The notes: a model not told the origin generated them from the letters alone. A stretch of DNA of 64,000 bases from Candidatus Methanoperedens nitratireducens (GCF_000685155.1 NZ_JMIY01000002.1:310774-374773); one strand, 5' to 3'; shown: positions 16,956 to 25,746, counted from the stretch's first letter. Made by a program: numbers and translations.

Positions 16956-17108
16956 ATGGTTGGACTAGAAAGCTCGTTGGATAATGCAGAAAATGCACAG
17001 AAAGTCAAAGTTGCAAAAGAAGACCCTGCAGAGAAGAAGAGACAGAAAGAGTTCTATGCAAAATTGAGAAACCGCTCGGCAGAACAACCGACTGGTGCAC
17101 AATACTAG
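16956..17108 (+). CDS. 50-residue charged protein, unknown
   Basis: A small protein, MVGLESSLDNAENAQK at its start, then rich in lysine, glutamate and arginine (PAEKKRQKEFYAKLRNR) with a polar QPTGAQY end. It has a TATA box and an excellent Shine-Dalgarno sequence, the strongest evidence that it is real. It looks largely helical and soluble and could bind RNA or nucleic acid by its basic half (inference). It is followed by a structured untranslated region. Confidence 0.75.
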   Translation: MVGLESSLDNAENAQKVKVAKEDPAEKKRQKEFYAKLRNRSAEQPTGAQY

Positions 17109-17120
17109 TTGAGTTCAGTA

Positions 17121-17198
17121 GATCTGTAGGAAAGATACATAACTATCGCCCTCTACAGGTCGTTTCATGTATCTTTTCTATATATCTATAGATATATA
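17121..17198 (+). other. Interleaved helices and a palindrome after the small gene
   Basis: GATCTGTAG (17121-17129) can pair with CTACAGGTC (17153-17161; one G-T contact). AAGATACAT (17132-17140) pairs perfectly with ATGTATCTT (17167-17175). The helices interleave, so they form either a pseudoknot or two competing hairpins. The second is followed by a pyrimidine run and a perfect 20-base palindrome centred on CTATAG (17179-17198). This is either a terminator region or a small structured RNA. Confidence 0.45.
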
Positions 17199-17276
17199 TT
17201 GTATAAATGATTTTATTAAGTTGCAAAAACTTTAATATAAGGGCAACTAACATCATTATGAAAGGAGGTAGGAATC

Positions 17277-17444
17277 ATGTGCAGCACATATACACCTTTT
17301 GAAGTAAAGCCCGAAGATCTTGCAGCGATGGGACAGGAACGCGGAATGTTCTGGTGCAGATCGTGTAAGAAGACATTTATTAAAAAAGGTGCAACCGAGT
17401 GCCCGAACTGCGGCTCAAATAAAATAAAGCCAAGAGCCCCGTAA
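17277..17444 (+). CDS. 55-residue zinc-ribbon protein
   Basis: A small protein with two knuckles, CRSC and CPNC, 17 residues apart (FWCRSCKKTF, TECPNCGSN), the classic zinc ribbon. AAAGGAGGTAGG lies six bases before the ATG, and TTTAATATAA (17231-17240) is a plausible TATA box. Such ribbons often bind nucleic acid or serve as subunits of larger enzymes. It precedes the lipoate ligase pair but has its own promoter. Confidence 0.75.
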   Translation: MCSTYTPFEVKPEDLAAMGQERGMFWCRSCKKTFIKKGATECPNCGSNKIKPRAP

Positions 17445-17486
17445 ACATTTCCAGTCTAATTTTTAATAGATCGGGGAGCTATAGAC

Positions 17487-17768
17487 GTGATTGCATCTAC
17501 AAGCCAGAAGGTCAAAGAAGGAAAGCTTGTAAAAGTAGAAGTGGAGTACGATGGGATTATCAGAAGAATCAAGATAACTGGAGATTTTTTTCTGCATCCA
17601 GAGGATGTTCTGGATAGAATAGAAGAGAGTATGATCGGCCTGGGAAAAGACGCAAGCATAGATACGATTGCCTCCATAATTCAGGGGATAGCGCAGGCCC
17701 ATGATGCCCAGATGATAGGTATTGGCCCTGAGTCGCTGGCCTCTGTGATCCGGGAGACGCTGAAATGA
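17487..17768 (+). CDS. lplB: Lipoate-protein ligase accessory domain (LplB)
   Basis: A 93-residue protein matching the C-terminal domain of bacterial LplA (KLVKVEVEYDGIIRRIKITGDFFLHPED). In several archaea this domain is a separate subunit needed to activate lipoate. It starts with GTG at 17487 after CGGGGAG. Its stop overlaps the ATG of the catalytic subunit, so the two are coupled. Together they form a split lipoate ligase. Confidence 0.8.
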   Translation: MIASTSQKVKEGKLVKVEVEYDGIIRRIKITGDFFLHPEDVLDRIEESMIGLGKDASIDTIASIIQGIAQAHDAQMIGIGPESLASVIRETLK

Positions 17769-18535
17769 AGTGGAGGATAGTCAGACCAGAGGTTCATGAT
17801 GCTTATATGAATATGGCTATTGATGAGGCCGTGAGCGAGGGGATAATGGACGGCTCATCGCCGCCGACTATAAGGTTCTATATCTGGAAACCATGCGCGG
17901 TCTCCATTGGCTATTTCCAGGGCATCAGAGATGAGGTGAACCTTGATGTATGCAGGGAACTGGGTGTTGATTGCATCAGGCGGTGGACAGGCGGAGGGGC
18001 GGTATACCACGATTATGAGGGCGAGCTAACCTACAGCGTGATTGCACCTGCCAGCATGTTCCCGAAAAATATCATAGAATCATACAGACTGATCTGCGGC
18101 TGGATAATCAGAGGCCTTGAGCACATAGGCATCACTGCTGAGTTTCGGCCTATAAATGATATTCTCGTGGATAACAAGAAAATATCAGGCAGCGCGCAGA
18201 CAAGACGCAGGGGTGTACTGCTTCAGCACGGCACCCTGCTGTACGGGCTTGATCTCAGGATAATGTTCAGTGTGTTGAATGTGAGCAGGCAGAAGATCAG
18301 TGATAAGATGATACATAGCGCGGAGGAGAGGGTTACATGCATCTTAAAGCACTGCGACGTGGACAAAACGGCTGTCTGCGGCGCTCTTATCGAAGCGTTC
18401 GCCTGCGGCGCGTCGAAGACGAACACAGAGAACAAGGAGCATGAGTTCGGCACGTGGAGCGAGAGGGAGATTATGCGGGCAAGAGAGCTTGCTGAGAAAA
18501 AATACAAAACCGATGAGTGGACGTACCTGAGATAG
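17765..18535 (+). CDS. lplA: Lipoate-protein ligase A, catalytic subunit
   Basis: A 256-residue enzyme that activates lipoate with ATP and attaches it to a lysine of a lipoyl domain. The substrate-binding motif RRWTGGGAVYHD and the lysine region DNKKISGSAQ of the family are clear. The C-terminal accessory domain is absent, as expected because it is encoded by the upstream overlapping gene. A likely acceptor, a GcvH-like protein, is encoded at 40.2 kb. Confidence 0.9.
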   Translation: MKWRIVRPEVHDAYMNMAIDEAVSEGIMDGSSPPTIRFYIWKPCAVSIGYFQGIRDEVNLDVCRELGVDCIRRWTGGGAVYHDYEGELTYSVIAPASMFPKNIIESYRLICGWIIRGLEHIGITAEFRPINDILVDNKKISGSAQTRRRGVLLQHGTLLYGLDLRIMFSVLNVSRQKISDKMIHSAEERVTCILKHCDVDKTAVCGALIEAFACGASKTNTENKEHEFGTWSEREIMRARELAEKKYKTDEWTYLR

Positions 18536-18539
18536 TATA

Positions 18540-19238
18540 TCAGTATCCAGGGAAGTATTCCTGTTTTATCTGTTTATTCGGTACCTTCATATCCTTTAAT
18601 ACCGCTGTCATGGAATCCACCATCTTCTGCGGGCCGCTGATATAGAAGATGCGCCCCATGTAATCCGGGATCTCCCTCTGTATCATCTCTTTATCGATGC
18701 GCCCTGTGGGTCCCTTCCATTTTTCACCTGGCCTTGTTATAGTATGCACTACCTTAAGATTCTTATTCTTCCTCTGCATCTCATCAAGTTCATCCTTGAA
18801 CGCGATATCATCCTCAGACCTGTTGGAGTATAGCAGGATTATATCAGTCTTCAACTGCTTATCAGTAGCATACCGGATCATGCTCCGCAGCGGGGTTATG
18901 CCTATACCGCCTGATAGCATGGCGATTTTATCATATTTACCTTTAAATGTGAAATCCCCAACAGGACCATTGATGGTCACCTTATCCCCCACTTTCAGTG
19001 CTGCAAGGGCATTTGCGAACTCATGTCCTGTCAGCTTCTTTGTCAGTTCAATATAATCTGATTCAGTCGGGCTGCTCGATATAGTAAAATGTTTTTCCAG
19101 TTTCTTGCCCCCGCTTTTTAGAGTTATGAACATATACTGCCCGGCAATAAAATCAAATCCTCCGGGTCTGTTGAATCTGAAGCTCATAACATCCGGGGTT
19201 CGCTGGATTATCTGCTCTACAGTAGTCTCAAAACGCAT
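18540..19238 (-). CDS. Ferredoxin-NAD(P) reductase-like flavoprotein
   Basis: A 232-residue FNR-family protein. The FAD-binding part has KHFTISSSP, a variant of RxYS, and GPVGDF. The nucleotide part has LSGGIGITPLRSM, ILLYSNRSEDD and YISGPQKMVDSM, ending in YFPGY. It has no 2Fe-2S domain, so it must pass electrons to a separate carrier. It ends four bases from the convergent lplA gene. Confidence 0.85.
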   Translation of the reverse strand: MRFETTVEQIIQRTPDVMSFRFNRPGGFDFIAGQYMFITLKSGGKKLEKHFTISSSPTESDYIELTKKLTGHEFANALAALKVGDKVTINGPVGDFTFKGKYDKIAMLSGGIGITPLRSMIRYATDKQLKTDIILLYSNRSEDDIAFKDELDEMQRKNKNLKVVHTITRPGEKWKGPTGRIDKEMIQREIPDYMGRIFYISGPQKMVDSMTAVLKDMKVPNKQIKQEYFPGY

Positions 19239-19307
19239 GGTTTTCCTCCCTGATACTAAATTAAATATACTTGCTCTATAATTATCTTTTGTATATCGTG
19301 TATTTCG

Positions 19308-19991
19308 TTATCGTTTGATCCCGTGCCTCTTTGCCTTTATCAGTTCAAGCAGGTTCTTCGATTTATTCTCTAAGAGGAAGATGACAAACATATAGGGTAC
19401 AATGCTTATTTTCCGCGTGAGGTCTTCGCCATATCCCTCTGCTATGCCAGTCAGGATATCTCTTAAATCAGAAGAGTCCGGGATCTCATACGCTGCGCTT
19501 CTGGCAAATGTTGAGTAGTCTTTCTCCCTGTTTTCTTTTATCTGCTGATGCTCAAAATCAAAGAGTACAATCCTGCCATCCGGTCTGCAGCCCACATTAT
19601 GCACGTTTGCATCGCCCAGTTCAAAGCCAGCATCATGTATTCTTCTTATTTCGGCTGCAGCCCTTTTAACGATTTCAATTTTTTTTTGCTTACTCGCATT
19701 TTTATCTCTTAGCAGGCGGGATAATTCTTTCATTTTGATAAATTCAATATCCAGATAATCCTCCCCTTCCTCCAGCAATTTTGGGACCGGGAAACCACGC
19801 TTATTGAACTCCCTGTATCTTTTTGCTTCAGTATGCTTCCTGCTCTTACCTGATTTTGGCTTAAGACCAAGAGGGATAGCTACAGCGATCGCAATAAAAT
19901 CGGAGTAGCAATTCGAAAAAAAACTGTTATAAAATCTTTTTCTTATGTAATCTCCTTTTCTCTCATCGTAATGTCGCTCAATTTTATTCAA
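19308..19991 (-). CDS. Kinase-like protein (RIO/lipopolysaccharide-kinase fold)
   Basis: A 227-residue protein with the core of a small kinase. An N-terminal basic region is followed by EAKRYREFNKRGFPVPKLLE (helix C region), IHDAGFELGDANVHNV (catalytic loop with Asp and Asn) and RIVLFDFEHQ, where DFE replaces the usual DFG. The C-terminus is hydrophobic (VPYMFVIFLLEN). The target could be a protein, lipid or sugar. Kae1-associated Bud32 differs in its motifs. Confidence 0.65.
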   Translation of the reverse strand: MNKIERHYDERKGDYIRKRFYNSFFSNCYSDFIAIAVAIPLGLKPKSGKSRKHTEAKRYREFNKRGFPVPKLLEEGEDYLDIEFIKMKELSRLLRDKNASKQKKIEIVKRAAAEIRRIHDAGFELGDANVHNVGCRPDGRIVLFDFEHQQIKENREKDYSTFARSAAYEIPDSSDLRDILTGIAEGYGEDLTRKISIVPYMFVIFLLENKSKNLLELIKAKRHGIKR

Positions 19992-20147
19992 ATAGCCTTC
20001 GTCGCTTCTTTTGAAGTAACGACCAATGCTTATATCATCACTCCCCGTATCTTATAAGATGCTGATTTAATGTAGGTGTTATAAACTAATATAGCTAGCT
20101 CACCAGATAAAAGCAATCGAAAAGCACAAGTGCCATAATCACAGATA

Positions 20148-21074
20148 TTGAAGTGGTGGTTTGTTATAGTCTCTGTTATCGTGGCCCGGGATCTGATGAA
20201 GCGCTTTGGTGAGTTTGCCGCTGTAGATAACATAAGTTTTACAGTTGAGGAGGGTGAGATATTCGGGTTTCTCGGCCCCAATGGCGCAGGTAAGACCACT
20301 GCGATGAAGATGATCCAGTGTATATCACCCAAAAGTGGTGGAAAGCTTGAGGTATTTGGAATGGATGTGAACACATACCAGCGGGAGATCAAGAGACTTC
20401 TGGGGGTTGTACCTCAGGAGACAAATCTTGACCCTGATCTTACAGTATATGAGAACCTGCTGGTATATTCACGTTACTTTGATATCCCGCGCACTGAGGC
20501 AGAGAAGAGAATAGATGAACTTCTGGATTTTGTTCAACTGCGTGATAAAAAAGATACATCGATTATACAGTTATCAGGAGGGATGAAGCGGAGGTTGATA
20601 CTTGCAAGATCTCTTATCAATGATCCCAGACTGCTGATCCTGGATGAGCCGACTGTCGGGCTTGATCCCCAGGCAAGACATCTTATCTGGGATAGAATTA
20701 AAAAACTGCAGTCGCAGGGGAGCACGATTGTACTCACGACCCATTATCTTGAGGAAGCTGAGCGCTTATGCGACAGACTTGTGATCATGGACAATGGTAA
20801 GATCCTGGTTGAAGGAAAGCCGGATGAACTGGTCAGGGGATATGTGGGGACCGATATTGTAGAAGTTGAAAAAAATCCAGTGGCAATAGACTATCTGGAT
20901 AGAACATCTGCAAATTATGAAGTAATGGGGGACATGATACAGGTATACACAGATAATCCGCAGAAAATCACCAATGCTCTTTTAGAGAAATGCAAGCTTG
21001 GACACGTGATCGCCAGAAGAGCAACGCTTGAGGATGTATTTTTAAAACTCACAGGGAAAAAACTCAGGGATTGA
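20148..21074 (+). CDS. ABC-2 type exporter ATP-binding protein
   Basis: An ATPase of the drug or polysaccharide export (DrrA/NodI) type. It has Walker A GPNGAGKTT, Q-loop VPQETNLDPDLT, signature QLSGGMKRRL, Walker B LLILDEPTVGLD and H-loop THYLEEAE, then a C-terminal regulatory extension of about 75 residues. The start is uncertain: TTG at 20148 gives an odd hydrophobic lead, and GTG at 20181 (VARDLMKRFG) fits homologues better. The permease gene follows after four bases. Confidence 0.92.
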   Translation: MKWWFVIVSVIVARDLMKRFGEFAAVDNISFTVEEGEIFGFLGPNGAGKTTAMKMIQCISPKSGGKLEVFGMDVNTYQREIKRLLGVVPQETNLDPDLTVYENLLVYSRYFDIPRTEAEKRIDELLDFVQLRDKKDTSIIQLSGGMKRRLILARSLINDPRLLILDEPTVGLDPQARHLIWDRIKKLQSQGSTIVLTTHYLEEAERLCDRLVIMDNGKILVEGKPDELVRGYVGTDIVEVEKNPVAIDYLDRTSANYEVMGDMIQVYTDNPQKITNALLEKCKLGHVIARRATLEDVFLKLTGKKLRD

Positions 21075-21077
21075 ACA

Positions 21078-21860
21078 ATGTCTTACTTTGAGATTCCAAA
21101 ACTCACCCGCAGCGTGTGGAAGATCTGGCTTCGCAATAAGGACGTATTCATGAAAACATACAAAGTGAATTTCATTCCCCCTTTCCTGCAGCCCGTGCTG
21201 TATCTCCTTGCTCTTGGATTTGGGGTTGGGGCTTTTGTAGATGAGATCGATGGTATGTCTTATCCCAGATTCATTGCTCCTGCCCTGATAGCCATCTCGA
21301 TTATGAATACATCCTTTTTTGAATGTACCTTTGCCTCTTATGTGCGGATGTATTATCAGAAGACCTTTGATGCCATAATCGCAACACCCATCTCAATTGA
21401 AGAAGTGATAGCAGGTGAGCTGCTCTGGGGTGCCACGCGAAGTACGATAAATACGGTGATAATACTGCCGGTGCTGGCAGCCTTTGGAGTCATCGAATTC
21501 CCCTCCTCACTGCTTGTAATCCCGTTCTCTTTTATTGCTGGCCTTCTCTTTGCAACCATCGGCATGTGCTTTACAGCCATATCCCCGAACATAGATTCTC
21601 TTAATTATCCCACATTTCTATTCATAACGCCCATGTTCCTCTTCAGCGGTACCTTTTTCCCGCTCTCGCTTCTACCTGTGTCCCTGCAGTATTTCGCAAT
21701 AGCAGCACTGCCACTGACACATGTTGTCATTATTGTACGCTCTCTTACGTTTGCAGACCCGAGCGGGTTTATACCTGTGAGTTTAGCATGGATCATACTC
21801 TTTTCACTTATATTTTTTATATTATCGATTAACCTGATGAAGAAAAGACTTATCGTTTAG
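21078..21860 (+). CDS. ABC-2 type permease
   Basis: A 260-residue permease with six hydrophobic segments, of the NodJ/DrrB family. It forms an exporter with the ATPase encoded just upstream. The conserved region FLFSGTFFPLSLLPVSLQ near the last third is typical. The cargo is unknown. Its last four bases overlap the convergent aminotransferase gene. Confidence 0.88.
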   Translation: MSYFEIPKLTRSVWKIWLRNKDVFMKTYKVNFIPPFLQPVLYLLALGFGVGAFVDEIDGMSYPRFIAPALIAISIMNTSFFECTFASYVRMYYQKTFDAIIATPISIEEVIAGELLWGATRSTINTVIILPVLAAFGVIEFPSSLLVIPFSFIAGLLFATIGMCFTAISPNIDSLNYPTFLFITPMFLFSGTFFPLSLLPVSLQYFAIAALPLTHVVIIVRSLTFADPSGFIPVSLAWIILFSLIFFILSINLMKKRLIV

Positions 21861-22966
21861 CATAGCACTTTCTCCATTATCCCAAGTGCCCGCCTTATAT
21901 TCTCGATAGATGTAGAGTATGATATCCTTATATGCCCTTTTCCGTTCTCACCAAAAGCCGTGCCCGGAACAACGATAATACCGTTCTCTATCAATCTCTG
22001 CGGCGCATCTTCATCCTCGATCTCCGGGAATGCATAGAACGCCCCCTCAGGCCTGATGCATTTAATACCCATAGCACACAGCCCTTCAAGCAATACATCC
22101 CTCCTTGCTCTGAAGCTTGCGCGCATCTCGCTGACGCAGTCCTGCGGCCCTTCAATGGCTGCCTGTGCCGCCTTCTGAGCTATTGAGTTTGCGCATGCCT
22201 GGATGTACTGATGCACTTTGAGCATCTGCTCGATATATTCTTTTCTTGCTGCTGCATAGCCGATGCGCCAGCCTGTCATTGCGTATGTCTTGGAGACACC
22301 ATTGATGGTAATAACATTATCAGTGAACTGCGCAGGGCTGATATGTTCACCTTCGTATATGAAATGCTCATAGACCTCATCAGAGATTATTGTAATGCCG
22401 TTATCCTCTGCGATCTCTGCTAATGCTTTGATCTCATGTTCTCTCTGAACAGTCCCTGTGGGGTTCGAGGGTGAATTTATAATAAGTACCTTTGTTCTGG
22501 GAGTAATAGATTCATTCACTTCCTCTGGCCTAACTGTAAGCCCTTCTCCAAGAGGTACACCCACAGCCCTTCCCCCTGCCATCCTTGTTAAAGCAGAATA
22601 AGATACAAAGCCAGGATCGGGAATAAGAACATCATCCCCCCTATCTATCAGGGCCACAAGCGCTAGATGAAGCGCCTCGGATGCTCCGGATGTGATCATT
22701 ACCTCATCCGGCATAACAGTAAAATGGTTCTCCCGCTCAAACTTCCTGCACAGAGCCTCACGCAGCTCCGGGATCCCGAGGTTCACTGTATATGCTGTAA
22801 AGCCATTATTGATCGCATCGATAGCCGCCTTTTTAATATGCTCTGGTGTATCAAAATCAGGCTGGCCGAGTCCAAGGTTAATGGCATTCGGGCCAGCCCC
22901 TTCAAACATCTTGCGAATTCCTGATATATCAATATTTTTTACCCGCTCACAGAACATGCCTATCAC
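21857..22966 (-). CDS. Class I/II aminotransferase (aspartate-type)
   Basis: A 369-residue PLP enzyme of the AspC/AAT-I gamma group. It has LGLGQPDFDTP at the N-terminus, NSPSNPTG and ISDEVYEHF in the middle, the PLP lysine in NGVSKTYAMTGWRIGY, and RISYS near the end. It transfers amino groups between aspartate or aromatic amino acids and 2-oxoglutarate; the exact substrate is uncertain. It starts by overlapping the end of the PHI gene by four bases. Confidence 0.9.
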   Translation of the reverse strand: MIGMFCERVKNIDISGIRKMFEGAGPNAINLGLGQPDFDTPEHIKKAAIDAINNGFTAYTVNLGIPELREALCRKFERENHFTVMPDEVMITSGASEALHLALVALIDRGDDVLIPDPGFVSYSALTRMAGGRAVGVPLGEGLTVRPEEVNESITPRTKVLIINSPSNPTGTVQREHEIKALAEIAEDNGITIISDEVYEHFIYEGEHISPAQFTDNVITINGVSKTYAMTGWRIGYAAARKEYIEQMLKVHQYIQACANSIAQKAAQAAIEGPQDCVSEMRASFRARRDVLLEGLCAMGIKCIRPEGAFYAFPEIEDEDAPQRLIENGIIVVPGTAFGENGKGHIRISYSTSIENIRRALGIMEKVLC

Positions 22967-23571
22967 TCAAATAATGTATGCCTTGATTTTAACTCAGCTT
23001 CACTTGCCCCTGTTCTGACCATCAACTCTGAGATAACAGCATCAAGAAATACCAGTGCAGATATCTCAAAAACAGTTCCAAGAGGTGCAAGCTGCGTGTA
23101 ACCTGTCATCCTGCGCTCGTGGTAATCTTCATAGATTATATCCTCTTTAGTCCTTCCAGGGATTAAAATGACAATATCTGAGATCCTCCCAAGGGTAGAA
23201 TCCCTGTTTGAGGTTACGGTAGCCAGTTTTGAGCCAATTCTTTTTGCAATAGCGCCAAGACTCGCAATGGAAGGAGTCTCACCTGAACCTGATACTGCGA
23301 TTACCATATCCTCAGCATTTACCGCCGGGGTTGTTGTTTCGCCCACAACGTAGACATAAAATCCCATATGCATCAGTCTCATTGCAAAGGCCCTTGCTGC
23401 AAGACCGGATCTTCCTGCACCCATTAAGAATATCCTTTTTGAAGTCATTATGCTGTCTACAAGAGACGTTACAGATCTTGTATCCAGTTCAGATGCTATT
23501 TTTCTGATGTGGGCTGCAATAAAGTTCATCGATGCAATTGTAGCTTCACATTCCTTTTTTTCTATGTTCAT
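22963..23571 (-). CDS. hxlB: 6-phospho-3-hexuloisomerase (PHI)
   Basis: A 202-residue SIS-domain protein. FLMGAGRSGLAARAFAMRLMHMG, VVGETTTPA and VIAVSGSGETPS are the PHI signature stretches. With hexulose-6-phosphate synthase it interconverts fructose 6-phosphate and ribulose 5-phosphate plus formaldehyde, which in archaea supplies ribose. No synthase partner is in the window. It overlaps genes on both sides, within a leftward run. Confidence 0.88.
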   Translation of the reverse strand: MNIEKKECEATIASMNFIAAHIRKIASELDTRSVTSLVDSIMTSKRIFLMGAGRSGLAARAFAMRLMHMGFYVYVVGETTTPAVNAEDMVIAVSGSGETPSIASLGAIAKRIGSKLATVTSNRDSTLGRISDIVILIPGRTKEDIIYEDYHERRMTGYTQLAPLGTVFEISALVFLDAVISELMVRTGASEAELKSRHTLFE

Positions 23572-24101
23572 AAGTAAACACTTTTCTCCTCAACAGCTTT
23601 ATACTCAACCCGCTTTACTACCCAGTTCTCAAGATCCTTTAACTCGTTATATACCAGAACTATCTTATCAGGGCTTCCGTCCCAGTGAAGGATCTTTTTT
23701 ACATCTTTTTCTTTGAGTTGACCGATGATCGATCTTACTAAATGGGCAAGTGCAGATTTCTTAGAGAACTGCAGGTTGAATATAGTCCTGTATTCTCCTT
23801 TTGTTTTTGCATATGATACTAATGTATAGCCCATACTCTCATACTCTGAGATCGTATTAAAATCACACAATATCTCCTGCTCGTAAGTTATTGATGAGTC
23901 TATATTCGATATCCTGAAAATGATCTGCTGGATTAATGATTCGCTAACCTGCCTGCCAAACCATAAAATTATTTTACCCTGCGTGCAGGAAACAGTCACA
24001 TCGTCGCGCCCCATCTCTATGATAGATATACCCCGCCCGTTTATTAGAGTATCTATAGAATCTTTGGAGTACTTATCCTCTGTCATGAGCAATTCATCCA
24101 C
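23568..24101 (-). CDS. 177-residue conserved-looking protein, unknown
   Basis: Not recognised. The protein is mixed alpha/beta, with an N-terminal part containing IILWFGRQVSESLIQQIIFR and a C-terminal part KILHWDGSPDKIVLVYNELK. There is no signal peptide or membrane helix and no cysteine cluster. The stop overlaps the PHI start by four bases, so it is coupled to hxlB and may act in sugar phosphate or nucleotide metabolism. Confidence 0.6.
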   Translation of the reverse strand: MDELLMTEDKYSKDSIDTLINGRGISIIEMGRDDVTVSCTQGKIILWFGRQVSESLIQQIIFRISNIDSSITYEQEILCDFNTISEYESMGYTLVSYAKTKGEYRTIFNLQFSKKSALAHLVRSIIGQLKEKDVKKILHWDGSPDKIVLVYNELKDLENWVVKRVEYKAVEEKSVYL

Positions 24102-24115
24102 CTGGAAGTATATAA

Positions 24116-24973
24116 TTATCCTGAAATATATTGACCAATCAGATCGTTCAATCTTCCTTTAGTCTCATCAGGGATCATATCCGGTGCGGTCACTATTGCC
24201 CCTGATAACGCGCTTGCACAGATGCAGGTTCTATCATGTGGTATTCTGGGAATAGCTTCTTTAATGATACCGCGCACGGTCTCCTCGTTTTTAATCGCAT
24301 TTGCTATCACGGTTTCGATACTCACATCCTCCTCATGCCATACGTCATAATCGGTCACCGTTGCAATGATACTGTAGCATATCTCTGCTTCACGTGCAAG
24401 TTTTGCCTCCGGGAGAGCGGTCATCCCGATTATATCAAACCCTAAGCTCTGGTAGACCCTTGACTCGGCCCGTGTGGAGAACTGCGGTCCCTCCATGCAG
24501 ACATATGTTCCCTTTTTATGGACAGTATGCCCGAGTTCATTTGTGATATCAGCCAGCAGGGATGACATCTCAGGACAGAATGGATCAGCAAAGCCGATAT
24601 GAACAACGATCCCATCCTCAAAGAACGTGCTATCCCGTATCCTCGTTCTGTCAAAGATCTGATCAGGGATCACGATATCAAGTGGTTTTAGCTCAGGTTT
24701 TAGACTCCCAACAGCGGATGCTGAGATTATCCTTTTAACACCAAGCTTCTTAAGGGCAAGAATATTCGCACGGGAATTCAACCTGGAGGGTGAGATATGG
24801 TGTCCTTTTCCATGCCTTGGAAGGAATGCGACATTTACCTCTCCAAAAGACCCTATTGTAATAACATCAGATGGCCTCCCGTATGGGGTATTGATCTTGA
24901 CCTCTTTTACATTGTCCAGCATGGATGTATCATAAACACCGCTGCCTCCGATTATTGCTATATCAGCATTCAT
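24116..24973 (-). CDS. mtnP: 5'-methylthioadenosine/inosine phosphorylase
   Basis: A 285-residue purine nucleoside phosphorylase of the MTAP family. It has IIGGSGVYD at the start, PRHGKGHHISPS for phosphate binding, and MEGPQFSTRAESR and IGMTALPEAKLARE as signature regions. It splits methylthioadenosine or methylthioinosine. I choose the ATG at 24973 (MNADIAIIGG), because it follows GGAGCGTGAG and sits just after the upstream stop. An ATG at 25009 in the same frame would overlap that gene. The neighbour is a phosphoribosyltransferase, so purine salvage is likely. Confidence 0.9.
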   Translation of the reverse strand: MNADIAIIGGSGVYDTSMLDNVKEVKINTPYGRPSDVITIGSFGEVNVAFLPRHGKGHHISPSRLNSRANILALKKLGVKRIISASAVGSLKPELKPLDIVIPDQIFDRTRIRDSTFFEDGIVVHIGFADPFCPEMSSLLADITNELGHTVHKKGTYVCMEGPQFSTRAESRVYQSLGFDIIGMTALPEAKLAREAEICYSIIATVTDYDVWHEEDVSIETVIANAIKNEETVRGIIKEAIPRIPHDRTCICASALSGAIVTAPDMIPDETKGRLNDLIGQYISG

Positions 24974-24977
24974 TAGC

Positions 24978-25682
24978 TCACGCTCCTTCGTAGCTCCATG
25001 TTTTTTCACCCGAAACTGTTTTTGTTTTGAGTAGCCCTCTTCTTACCATTTCCCCGAGTATCTCATCCATCCTGTTTGGCTGGGCTATCTCAAAGCTGAT
25101 AGGGTCGATATTATGATATTTTAATAATCCCGATCGTATTTTTTCTATGCTCCACTCAGGGAGTTTTTCCTTTACCATAAGCCTTGAGATAATATCGATC
25201 ATATCCTCTATAAAGTTCCATGGATACACGATCCATGCCCATTCCTGCACGATCTCACCGCAGTAATCGGGTCTGATCTCGGATGTGTAGAGATACTGGA
25301 GGACAGCGGTTCTTACCTCTGCAGGGTTCTGCTCGGTCACATAATCTCTTGCATGTACGATACTCTTGCCTGTATCTGTGATATCATCTACGATAAGTAC
25401 CTTCTTACCTGCTGCCGCGTTATTTGTGAGGGGGTACCTGATAGCAGGACCGCCGCCAGCACTTGCTGTGCCTACGTAATGTTCAACTTTAAGGCTTGTC
25501 AGGTCATTTAGTCCGAGAAAATCACAGAGCACACGTCCTGCAAACCAGCCGCCACGTGCAAGTGCGATTATTATATCGGGTTTATAGCCTGAGCTCTTTA
25601 TATCATCTGCAACATGCCTGCAGAGATCATAGATATAATCCCAGTTTGTTATAACGCATTTGAATTTATCAGGAAGCACCAT
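24978..25682 (-). CDS. Purine-type phosphoribosyltransferase with C-terminal extension
   Basis: A 234-residue protein. The PRPP-binding motif VLIVDDITDTGKS and the flexible-loop region IIALARGGWFAGR identify a type I phosphoribosyltransferase of the xanthine/guanine-like archaeal group. After about residue 165 comes an extension rich in helices (RMDEILGEMVRRGLL) resembling a small winged helix. First gene of the leftward run with mtnP, an unknown protein, hxlB and an aminotransferase. Confidence 0.88.
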   Translation of the reverse strand: MVLPDKFKCVITNWDYIYDLCRHVADDIKSSGYKPDIIIALARGGWFAGRVLCDFLGLNDLTSLKVEHYVGTASAGGGPAIRYPLTNNAAAGKKVLIVDDITDTGKSIVHARDYVTEQNPAEVRTAVLQYLYTSEIRPDYCGEIVQEWAWIVYPWNFIEDMIDIISRLMVKEKLPEWSIEKIRSGLLKYHNIDPISFEIAQPNRMDEILGEMVRRGLLKTKTVSGEKTWSYEGA

Positions 25683-25706
25683 GAGGATATCACTGCACCG
25701 AATAGG

Positions 25707-25746
25707 TATTACAATTACATAAATTTATTGTAAAATATTACAATAA
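25707..25746. promoter_or_regulatory. Inverted repeat between divergent genes
   Basis: TTATTGTAA-AATA-TTACAATAA (25725-25746) has perfect 9-base arms. A further TATTACAAT half site occurs at 25707-25715, in direct orientation with the one at 25736-25744. The sites lie between the phosphoribosyltransferase gene (left) and the KaiC-like gene (right), close to the start of the former. This is a likely operator for an unknown regulator. Confidence 0.45.
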
